Assembly (NCBI GenBank): GCA_004357505.1
Contig: SMWC01000104.1
Coordinates: 1-11,550, forward strand
DNA from: Gammaproteobacteria bacterium
GTDB lineage: Bacteria > Pseudomonadota > Gammaproteobacteria > Steroidobacterales > Rariloculaceae
DNA: 11,550 nucleotides
Direction of reading: 5' to 3'
Under the pieces are notes generated by a model. It did not search any database and had not been told where the DNA came from. It worked only from the letters and a program-made list of their open reading frames with translations. The translations under genes and the position numbers were made by a program. Shown here one piece after another: positions 5,935 through 11,550 of this stretch (position 1 is its first letter; each line of letters begins with the position of its first letter).

Positions 5935-7214
5935 TCCTGCTACTGCTGTTCCTTGGACTGCTCCTACTAATCGCCATCGATGTGCCGATCGCGATTGCGC
6001 TGGGCGCTGTCACAGTCGTCGCCGTGTTTATGACCTCTGGCGTCGATGCCCTTCCCAACGTGGCGCTGGTCCTTTATACCGGCGCCACGAAGTTCTCGCT
6101 GATCGCTATCCCGCTGTTCATTCTCGCCGGTGCGATCATGAATTCATCCGGCATCTCGCGCCGGCTCATTGCGTTCGCGTCGTCCTTAGTCGGGTTTGTT
6201 CGTGGTGGACTGGCCATGGTCACGACGGCGGCGTCGATGTTCTTCGCCGAGATCTCAGGATCCGCCGTCGCCGATGTTGCATCACTCGGGTCAATCTTGA
6301 TCCCGCAGATGAAGGCCAAAGGATATCCGGCCCCGTTCGCCGCGGCCGTGACATCGTCGTCCGCCACGCTCGCGGTCATCATTCCGCCGTCGATTCCGAT
6401 GATCCTGTACGGCGTCATGTCGGGCAGCTCCGTGGTCGAATTGTTCGTTGCCGGGATTATCCCGGGCGTCATCGGCGGCGTGCTGCTGATGAGCGTCTCT
6501 TATGCGATGGCGGTCCGCCACAATTTTCCCGTTGAAGCCGCGTTTCGACTTCAACGCGTAGCAAAAACATTCAGAGAGTCAATCTGGGCGCTATTTCTCC
6601 CAGTCATTATTCTCGGTGGCATCTTTACAGGCTGGGTGACTGCAACCGAAGGAGCGGGGTTGGCTGTCGTCGCAGCCATCTTCATCGGTGGCGTGATCTA
6701 TCGGGAGCTAGATTGGAAAAAACTTCGTCGCGCCATGATCGAAGGCTCGGTGCAGACAGCCGTCGTGATGCTGCTGGTCGCGGCATCTGCTCTGCTGGGC
6801 GAGTTTCTCACTGAGCAGCAGGTCCCGCAGCACGTCGCGCAATCCATCATAGAGCTCACCGATAATCGCTGGGCTGTACTCGCCCTGCTCAATGTCTTCT
6901 TTCTCGCTATTGGGTTGTTCCTGCATTCAGCCGCTGCGATCATTCTGGTTGTACCGATCGTGATGCCGCTGGTGTATGCAGTGGGCATAGACCCCATACA
7001 TTTTGGCCTGGTCGTGACCTTGAACCTCGGGATTGGACAGCAGACACCACCCGTCGCGAGCGTCCTCGTGACGGCCTGCTCGATCGCCAAGGCGGACATC
7101 TGGGATGTCAGCAGAGTTAATATCTATTTCGTCTCGGTATTATTCGCGGTGCTGATGCTCGTGACGTACATCCCGGCGATCCCGATGAGCCTAGTGAATC
7201 TACTCTATCGCTGA
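5931..7214 (+). CDS. dctM: TRAP transporter large permease subunit, DctM family
   Basis: This is the 427-residue transport channel of the TRAP system, a very hydrophobic protein with about twelve or more membrane segments. Family motifs are clear: IAIPLFILAGAIMN near residue 58, AEISGSAVADVASLGSILIP near 105, VIIPPSIPMILYG near 147, IFTGWVTATEGA near 242 and LNLGIGQQTPPVAS near 367. The open frame extends upstream to 5694, but that part overlaps dctQ in another frame and does not resemble a membrane protein. The ATG at 5931 begins MILLLLFLG, matches the usual DctM N-terminus and length, overlaps the dctQ stop as ATGA, and has GGAAG 8 bases upstream. Translation is therefore expected to be coupled to dctQ. 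No terminator is visible after it; the next gene follows 48 bases on. Confidence 0.93.
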   Translation: MILLLLFLGLLLLIAIDVPIAIALGAVTVVAVFMTSGVDALPNVALVLYTGATKFSLIAIPLFILAGAIMNSSGISRRLIAFASSLVGFVRGGLAMVTTAASMFFAEISGSAVADVASLGSILIPQMKAKGYPAPFAAAVTSSSATLAVIIPPSIPMILYGVMSGSSVVELFVAGIIPGVIGGVLLMSVSYAMAVRHNFPVEAAFRLQRVAKTFRESIWALFLPVIILGGIFTGWVTATEGAGLAVVAAIFIGGVIYRELDWKKLRRAMIEGSVQTAVVMLLVAASALLGEFLTEQQVPQHVAQSIIELTDNRWAVLALLNVFFLAIGLFLHSAAAIILVVPIVMPLVYAVGIDPIHFGLVVTLNLGIGQQTPPVASVLVTACSIAKADIWDVSRVNIYFVSVLFAVLMLVTYIPAIPMSLVNLLYR

Positions 7215-7251
7215 CCCGATCGGTCAACGAAACATGAAACGGGCTGCTAGC

Positions 7252-7255
7252 GGAG
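7252..7255 (+). promoter_or_regulatory. Ribosome binding site of the crotonase-family gene
   Basis: GGAG here lies seven bases before the ATG at 7263 and supports that start. Confidence 0.65.
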
Positions 7256-7262
7256 CTATATC

Positions 7263-8042
7263 ATGTCCGAACCTGTCTATACTGAAGTCCAGGATACCGT
7301 CGCTACGGTCGTACTGAATCGACCGGAGAAGCTCAATGCGCTGGATCTGCCCGACTGGGTCCGTATCGGCGAGCTCATCGGCGAACTGCACGAGAATGAG
7401 GCAGTTCGGTGTGTCGTCATTCGTGGAGTAAACGCAAAAGCCTTCTCGGCGGGCGCCGATATAACAGGGTTCGCGCAACACCGCAGCACAAAGTCTCAAG
7501 TTCGGGCCTACGGCGAGATCATCGAATCGAGCCTGACGGCGATCAGACACTGCCGGCATCCGGTCATCGCCGCGATCAACGGCGTTTGCGTCGGCGGCGG
7601 GCTCGAACTTTCGAGCGCCTGCGATATCCGGATCTGTGGGGCTTCCAGCCGCTTCGGCGCACCGATCAATCGCCTCGGACTGACGATGTCCTACGCCGAA
7701 GTGGCAACACTGAAAGACATCGCCGGCACTGCGGGAGCGCTGGAAATTTTGCTCGGCGGTAATGTCTTCGACGCTACACGAGCTTATGAGCTCGGCCTAG
7801 TCAGTCAAGTGACGCCGGACGGTGAGCTTCTTGAGACAGCCTACGCGCTGGCGCGGCGCATCGCCGAACGCGCACCACTGGTCAACCGCTGGCATAAGAA
7901 ATTCATTCGTCGCTTAGCGAACCCTGCGCCGTTGACGACAGAAGAAATCGACGAGGGCTACGCAGCATACGACACAGAGGACTATCGCATCGGCTACGAG
8001 GCGTTCCTTGAGAAGAAGCAGCCGGACTTTAAGGGCCGCTGA
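7263..8042 (+). CDS. Crotonase-superfamily (enoyl-CoA hydratase/isomerase-like) protein with altered active site
   Basis: The 259-residue cytosolic protein has the crotonase fold, which binds acyl-CoA and stabilises an enolate in an oxyanion hole. That hole is recognisable from FSAGADI (61-67) and NGVCVGGGLELSSACD (106-121). E115 in GGGLE matches the first catalytic Glu of classical hydratases (rat mitochondrial Glu144). The second Glu (Glu164, usually in an FGxPE context) is replaced: here FGAPINRLG (131-139) has Ile135 at that position. Simple syn-hydration is therefore doubtful, and isomerase, dehydratase, lyase or hydrolase activity is possible. The C-terminal helical part (about 200-259) is present, so the protein is full length. 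It sits between dctM and a CoA-transferase 3 bases downstream, suggesting it acts on the CoA thioester that enzyme makes. Confidence 0.9.
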   Translation: MSEPVYTEVQDTVATVVLNRPEKLNALDLPDWVRIGELIGELHENEAVRCVVIRGVNAKAFSAGADITGFAQHRSTKSQVRAYGEIIESSLTAIRHCRHPVIAAINGVCVGGGLELSSACDIRICGASSRFGAPINRLGLTMSYAEVATLKDIAGTAGALEILLGGNVFDATRAYELGLVSQVTPDGELLETAYALARRIAERAPLVNRWHKKFIRRLANPAPLTTEEIDEGYAAYDTEDYRIGYEAFLEKKQPDFKGR

Positions 8043-8045
8043 CAG

Positions 8046-9260
8046 ATGAGCGCCACGCATTCCGGTCCACTCAATGGCCTGGCTGTCGTCGAGCTGGCCC
8101 ATATTATGGCCGGACCGGTATGCGGCCGGATGCTTGCGGACATGGGTGCCGATGTGATCAAGGTCGAACGGGTGCCGGGCGGCGACACGGCACGAGGTTT
8201 TATCCCGCCCGATATCGACGGTGAGTCGGCAGCATTCATGATGCTGAATCGCAATAAACGCGGCATCGCCGTGGATCTCAAAAAGCCTGCCGGTAAGGAG
8301 ATATTGCGGCGCCTGTTGAAGACGGCCGATGTTCTCATCGAGAACTACCGCAAGGGAACCATGGAGCGGTTGGGCCTCGGCTACGACGAGTTACGGCAGG
8401 ACAACGCGGGGTTGATCTATTGCGAAATCTCCGGTTTTGGCCGGACCGGACCCTATTCCGAACTGGGCGGTTTCGACCTCGTCGCCCAGGGCATGAGCGG
8501 GCTGATGAGTATCACCGGCGAGGGCCCCGACCGGCCACCGGTCAAATGCGGCCCACCGGTCACGGACATCACCGCCGGATTGCTCGCGACCATGGGTATC
8601 CTCGCGGCCTATATCGAGCGAACCAAAACCGGGAAAGGACAACGAGTGGACACCTCACTGTTCGAAGCCGGCATCACCCAAACATTCTGGCAGTCGGCGA
8701 TCGCACTCGCGACGGGTACGTCACCTGCGCCGATGGGCTCGGCCCATCCGCTGAACGCCCCCTATGAAGCGTTCCAGACCGCGGACGGCTGGCTGACCCT
8801 GGGCGCGTCCAGTCAGGTCGTCTGGGAACGGCTACCCGAGGTTCTCGGCCGCCCGGAGCTGCTGCACGATCGTCGCTTCCTCCACAATGAAGACCGAATG
8901 GCGCATCGGACCGAGCTCGCCGATGAACTGGCGCCGGTGTTCAGACAGCGACGCACGCTTGAGTGGCTGGAACGCCTCGAAGCGGCAGGAGTGCCTGCCG
9001 GCCCGGTGTTGAGCGTCGGTGAAATGCTTGCCGATCCGCAAACGAAAGCACGTGACATGGTGGTCGAGACGGAACATCAGCGCCTCGGTCCGGTGCAGAC
9101 CATCGGCTTTCCGGTCAAGTTCAGTGAGACTCCCGCGGCAATCGAACGTGGTGCGCCTACGCTTGGCCAACACACGACGGAAATCCTGCTCGAGTTGGGT
9201 TACTCGAACTCCGACATCGACCGGCTTGCTGCCGACCAGGTCGTAATCCGACCCGAATAA
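8046..9260 (+). CDS. Family III CoA-transferase (CaiB/BaiF, formyl-CoA transferase family)
   Basis: The 404-residue protein would move CoA from a donor thioester to a carboxylic acid, activating it without ATP. Family III marks are the N-terminal LNGLAVVELAHIMAGP segment (9-24), MLADMGADVIKVER (29-42), the NRNKRGIAVDLK stretch (68-79), VLIENYRKGTMERLGLGYD (96-114) and the PVTDITAGLLA region with D174, which aligns with the catalytic Asp of formyl-CoA transferase that forms the acyl-aspartyl anhydride. The small domain and the returning C-terminal part (about 200-400) are complete. It starts 3 bases after the crotonase stop, so the two are almost certainly cotranscribed. No strong Shine-Dalgarno is seen at the ATG, consistent with coupling. 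The substrate is unknown, and members range over oxalate, carnitine, mesaconate, succinate and bile acids. Confidence 0.93.
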   Translation: MSATHSGPLNGLAVVELAHIMAGPVCGRMLADMGADVIKVERVPGGDTARGFIPPDIDGESAAFMMLNRNKRGIAVDLKKPAGKEILRRLLKTADVLIENYRKGTMERLGLGYDELRQDNAGLIYCEISGFGRTGPYSELGGFDLVAQGMSGLMSITGEGPDRPPVKCGPPVTDITAGLLATMGILAAYIERTKTGKGQRVDTSLFEAGITQTFWQSAIALATGTSPAPMGSAHPLNAPYEAFQTADGWLTLGASSQVVWERLPEVLGRPELLHDRRFLHNEDRMAHRTELADELAPVFRQRRTLEWLERLEAAGVPAGPVLSVGEMLADPQTKARDMVVETEHQRLGPVQTIGFPVKFSETPAAIERGAPTLGQHTTEILLELGYSNSDIDRLAADQVVIRPE

Positions 9261-9294
9261 CTGCGGTATCTTCGTCTTAGCGGCCGCGCCTATA

Positions 9295-9310
9295 GCGACG
9301 GCGGCGTCGC
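9295..9310. repeat. GC-rich hairpin between the CoA-transferase gene and the next promoter
   Basis: GCGACG-GCGG-CGTCGC forms a perfect 6-base-pair stem with a 4-base loop. No run of T follows, so it is not a classical rho-independent terminator. It occupies the expected -35 region of the TATAAT box at 9320 and might be an operator or help stop transcripts from upstream. Confidence 0.4.
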
Positions 9311-9319
9311 GATCTGGCG

Positions 9320-9325
9320 TATAAT
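9320..9325 (+). promoter_or_regulatory. Consensus -10 box (TATAAT) for the propeller-lipoprotein gene
   Basis: A perfect TATAAT lies 57 bases before the ATG at 9383. At spacings of 16-18 bases there is no good -35; the best is GCGACG at 9295 with 19 bases, matching 3 of 6. A TG lies at 9315-9316, three bases from the box, so it is not a strict extended -10. Transcription would start near 9332. It suggests that the last two genes form a separate unit, perhaps needing an activator. Confidence 0.45.
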
Positions 9326-9370
9326 CGTAGCCCGTCAAACCGACATGAAGCCGACGACGAAGCGGCCTTC

Positions 9371-9377
9371 AGGGGAG
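9371..9377 (+). promoter_or_regulatory. Ribosome binding site that decides the propeller-lipoprotein start
   Basis: AGGGGAG ends 5 bases before the ATG at 9383. The in-frame GTG at 9380 is only 2 bases away, too close, so ATG 9383 is preferred and the protein has 399 residues. Confidence 0.75.
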
Positions 9378-9382
9378 CTGTG

Positions 9383-10582
9383 ATGAGTTTAAGATTCATA
9401 GGGATACTGACTTCGGGGATTGCACTGTCGCTAATCGGGGGCTGCGCGCCTGATGCGCCAGGGGGTACAGCCGGAACGGGTGTTGCCAGCGCACTAGGAA
9501 CAGCCGTCGCGGCCGCGAGCGATCAAGTACCAGCCTATCAGGTCGACGCATCCTGGCCGAAACCATTGCCGAATGACTGGATCCTCGGACAGGTAGCCGG
9601 CATCGCCGTCGATAGCCAGGACCACATCTGGATCATCCAGCGGCCACGCACGTTGACCGCGCATGAAGCCGGGGCGGTGCAGAACCCGCCACCGACCGAT
9701 TGCTGCGTCCCCGCACCCTCTATCATGGAATTCAGCCAAGAGGGCGACGTGCTGCGAGCGTGGGGCGGACCGGTCTGGAATCAAGACACTGCGGAGTGGG
9801 ACACGCCGGCGGACGGTTGGCCTCAACAGGAGCACGGTATCTTTGTCGATCACGAAGACAATATCTGGATCGGCGGCAACGGCGCCAACGATCACGTCGT
9901 ACTCAAGTACAGTCCGGACGGAGAACGACTCTTGATGTTGGGCCAGTGGAACGAGACCCGTGGCAGCAACGACCCGGATCACCTGGGACGACCGGCCGAT
10001 GTCTATGTCGACCCCGAGACCAACGAAGTTTATGTTGCTGACGGTTATGGCAACCGCCGAGTGATCATTTTCGATGCTGATTCGGGTGAGTACAAGCGTC
10101 ATTGGGGCGCCTACGGTAACGTACCGGACGACTCGATCGAGCTTGGCGACTATGACGTCAACGCCGACCCCCACGAATCGTTCCGCAGTCCCGTGCATGC
10201 CGTGCGCATCAGCAACGATGGCCTGGTCTATATCGCTGACCGTGCGGGCAATCGCCTGCAGGTTTTTAATAAGGACGGCAGCTTCGTCGAAGAAGGGCTG
10301 TTTGCCGCATGGACTTCAGTGCAAGGCTCGGCCTGGGATATCGAGTTCTCGAACGACGCGGAGCAGACCTGGGTGTTTGTTGCTGACGGAGCCAACATGA
10401 AGATCTGGATCCTCCGTAGAGACGGCCTGGAAGTCGTCGGCTCGTTCGGGCGCGGCGGGCGACAAGCGGGGCAATTCAACTGGGTGCATAATCTGACGGC
10501 AGACAGCGACGGCAACCTCTACACCGCCGAGGTCAATACGGGTAAACGGATTCAGCGGTTCAGGTTGATCGCCGCGAACTAG
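9383..10582 (+). CDS. NHL-repeat six-bladed beta-propeller lipoprotein, function unknown
   Basis: The 399-residue protein starts with a lipoprotein signal (MSLRFIGILTSGIALSLIGG-C21) with Ala at +2, followed by a Gly/Ala-rich linker (about 22-50) that would hold the folded part off the membrane. From about residue 55 on it shows NHL-like blades, each with an IxVDxxxxxWI or VYVADxxNxRVxxF pattern: near 70-86, 150-177, 203-231, 270-295, 317-345 and 366-394. It resembles the propeller of peptidyl-alpha-hydroxyglycine lyases and gluconolactonase-like proteins, but I cannot assign enzyme activity. A vicinal Cys pair (C107-C108, in DCCVPAPS) lies in a loop after the first blade; it could form a vicinal disulfide or bind metal. 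Location is expected to be the periplasmic face of the outer membrane or the cell surface. It has its own -10 box and is followed 83 bases on by an exported TPR-like protein. Confidence 0.85.
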   Translation: MSLRFIGILTSGIALSLIGGCAPDAPGGTAGTGVASALGTAVAAASDQVPAYQVDASWPKPLPNDWILGQVAGIAVDSQDHIWIIQRPRTLTAHEAGAVQNPPPTDCCVPAPSIMEFSQEGDVLRAWGGPVWNQDTAEWDTPADGWPQQEHGIFVDHEDNIWIGGNGANDHVVLKYSPDGERLLMLGQWNETRGSNDPDHLGRPADVYVDPETNEVYVADGYGNRRVIIFDADSGEYKRHWGAYGNVPDDSIELGDYDVNADPHESFRSPVHAVRISNDGLVYIADRAGNRLQVFNKDGSFVEEGLFAAWTSVQGSAWDIEFSNDAEQTWVFVADGANMKIWILRRDGLEVVGSFGRGGRQAGQFNWVHNLTADSDGNLYTAEVNTGKRIQRFRLIAAN

Positions 10583-10665
10583 GAACAGTGCCACGGCCGT
10601 GCCGCCATCGAGTTCCGTACTAAGTACATGACATGTCAGGACCTGAGTTTGTTGGGAGACCAGTG
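10583..10665. promoter_or_regulatory. Palindrome-rich spacer between the propeller and TPR genes
   Basis: This 83-base gap holds several short exact inverted repeats: CACGGCCGTG (10592-10601), GTAC-TAA-GTAC (10617-10627), TGACATGTCA (10629-10638) and TCAGG-A-CCTGA (10636-10646). The last two overlap. No T-run follows any of them, so a terminator is not supported. A regulator site or RNA processing structure is possible. No convincing promoter hexamers are seen. Confidence 0.3.
10654..10658 (+). promoter_or_regulatory. Ribosome binding site of the right-edge TPR-like gene
   Basis: GGGAG lies seven bases before the ATG at 10666, and four bases before an in-frame GTG at 10663. The distance favours the ATG. 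Confidence 0.7.
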
Positions 10666-11550
10666 ATGAAAACCGCTTTTTATCTGTGCCTGCTGCTCAA
10701 TGTTGTTTTTCTCGGCACGGCGTCGGCAGCGGATGACTCCGAAGCCCGTACCTATGGCAGCATCGACTTCGACGCATCCGGCAGCCCGGAGGCGCACGAG
10801 GTGTTCATCCGCGGGCTGTTGCAACTCCACAATTTCGAGTACGACGACGCGCGCGCAAGCTTTCTCGCCACCCAGAAGCTCGACCAGGATTTTTCGATGG
10901 CTTACTGGGGCGAGGCGCTGACCCACGAACATCCGCTGTGGAACCAACACGACCCGGAGGCCTCCAGAGCCGTACTGGCGAAGCTCGGCCAGACGGCCGA
11001 AGAGCGCACCGTCAAGTTTCCTACCGCCCGTGAGAAAGCCTATTTGCAATCCATCGAACGCCTGTTTGGCGACGGCAGCCAGCAAGAACGGGAGCTGCGC
11101 TACTCGGCCGCGCTAGGAGAAATTCACGAGGCTTATCCCGACGATCTGGATGCCGCAGCGTTTTACGCGCTGTCCTTGCTTACGATCAGTCATGGCGGCC
11201 GTGACTTCGCGCTCTATATGCGGGCGGGGGCCATTGCGGAGGAAATCCTGGATATCAATCCCAGGCATCCCGGCGCCTTGCACTACTCGATCCACAGCTA
11301 CGACGATCCGATTCACGCGCCGTTGGGACTGCGCGCCGCGAATCTTTACGCGCAGGTCGCACCGTCTGCCGTGCACGCGCTGCATATGGGTTCTCATATC
11401 TACTTCGCTCTGGGCATGTGGGAGCTCGGTACCGAACGAAACACGCGTGCTTTCGAAGCAGCGGTCGCGCGCCAATCCAACCCGGATGACTCGTACGGGA
11501 GTCAGGCTAATCACGCGCTGGCCTGGCTGATCTACGCGCTAAACCAGCAA
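10666..11550 (+). CDS. Exported TPR-like alpha-solenoid protein, histidine-rich (C-terminus beyond the window)
   Basis: The frame is open from 10666 to the right edge, giving 295 residues with no stop. The N-terminus is a Sec signal peptide (MKTAFYLCLLLNVVFLGTASA-A, cleavage expected near residue 21). The rest is helical with TPR-like repeats: the clearest is about 43-85 (RGLLQLHNFEYDDARASF then AYWGEAL), with others around 162-200 and 222-265. Conserved-looking histidine patches occur at H206, H210 and H217 (LHYSIHSYDDPIH) and at H237, H240 and H244 (HALHMGSHIYFALG). Similar HxxSH motifs occur, as I recall, in uncharacterised exported TPR proteins, so a binding or scaffold role in the periplasm is more likely than a known enzyme. 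It follows the propeller lipoprotein by 83 bases and probably shares its transcript. The histidines could bind metal, but this is inference. Confidence 0.85.
   Translation, partial: MKTAFYLCLLLNVVFLGTASAADDSEARTYGSIDFDASGSPEAHEVFIRGLLQLHNFEYDDARASFLATQKLDQDFSMAYWGEALTHEHPLWNQHDPEASRAVLAKLGQTAEERTVKFPTAREKAYLQSIERLFGDGSQQERELRYSAALGEIHEAYPDDLDAAAFYALSLLTISHGGRDFALYMRAGAIAEEILDINPRHPGALHYSIHSYDDPIHAPLGLRAANLYAQVAPSAVHALHMGSHIYFALGMWELGTERNTRAFEAAVARQSNPDDSYGSQANHALAWLIYALNQQ

Noticed and set aside
6074..6554. Minus-strand open frames opposite dctM
   Set aside because: They are typical antisense shadows of hydrophobic GC-rich coding sequence, without ribosome sites or recognisable content.
9280..9287. 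GCGGCCGC palindrome after the CoA-transferase gene
   Set aside because: It is an 8-base restriction-type palindrome in GC-rich DNA with no T-run; there is no reason to call it a terminator or operator.
9494..10198. 234-residue minus-strand open frame opposite the propeller gene
   Set aside because: It mirrors the repetitive GAC/GTC codons of the NHL blades; the translation is Val/Asp-rich without recognisable motifs, and the plus strand is clearly coding.
10636..11085. 149-residue minus-strand open frame near the right edge
   Set aside because: It overlaps the plus-strand TPR-like gene, which has a signal peptide, a good ribosome site and a frame open to the edge. The minus frame has none of these.
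1..11550. CRISPR arrays, tRNA/rRNA genes, transposases, toxin-antitoxin or phage-defence genes
   Set aside because: I looked on both strands and saw no regularly spaced repeats, no cloverleaf-like or rRNA sequence, no transposase or defence motifs; all intergenic gaps are under about 125 bases.

Overview
This window of roughly 57-58% G+C (estimated by eye) looks like the chromosome of a Gram-negative proteobacterium. The evidence is a tripartite TRAP transporter, Sec and lipoprotein signal peptides, Shine-Dalgarno sites of the GGAG type and ATGA-style gene overlaps. I cannot name the genus. I see no rRNA, tRNA, CRISPR array, insertion sequence or phage gene. The coding style is even from end to end, with no clear sign of recent transfer.

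Left part (1-3097, minus strand): a secreted protein cut by the left edge (its first 26 residues, mostly signal peptide) lies downstream of a 971-residue fused flavin / iron-sulfur / CCG-domain 2-hydroxyacid dehydrogenase of the YdiJ / D-2-hydroxyglutarate dehydrogenase type. A divergent 88-base control region (3098-3185) separates that gene from the plus-strand genes.

Central part (3186-9260, plus strand): a compact apparent operon. In order it holds a class V aminotransferase of the serine/alanine-glyoxylate type, the three TRAP subunits (a substrate-binding lipoprotein, DctQ and DctM), a crotonase-fold protein and a family III CoA-transferase. Gaps run from a 4-base overlap to 51 bases. 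A consistent reading, which is inference, is that a small carboxylate is imported by TRAP and made into a CoA thioester by the CoA-transferase. It would then be processed by the crotonase, with the flavoprotein oxidising a 2-hydroxyacid to a 2-oxoacid (for example glyoxylate) that the aminotransferase can use. The substrate is not evident from the sequence.

Right part (9261-11550, plus strand): a separate unit with a consensus TATAAT box and a hairpin in front of it. It encodes an NHL-type beta-propeller lipoprotein and, 83 bases later, an exported TPR-like, histidine-rich protein running off the right edge. These two probably act in the cell envelope, and their link to the catabolic operon is unproven.

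The most interesting points are the unassigned catabolic gene combination, a crotonase lacking the second catalytic glutamate, a TRAP binding protein that appears to be lipid-anchored, two unusual translation-control arrangements inside the TRAP genes (a mini-ORF ending on the dctQ start codon, and a perfect palindrome holding the dctM ribosome binding site), and the propeller/TPR envelope pair.
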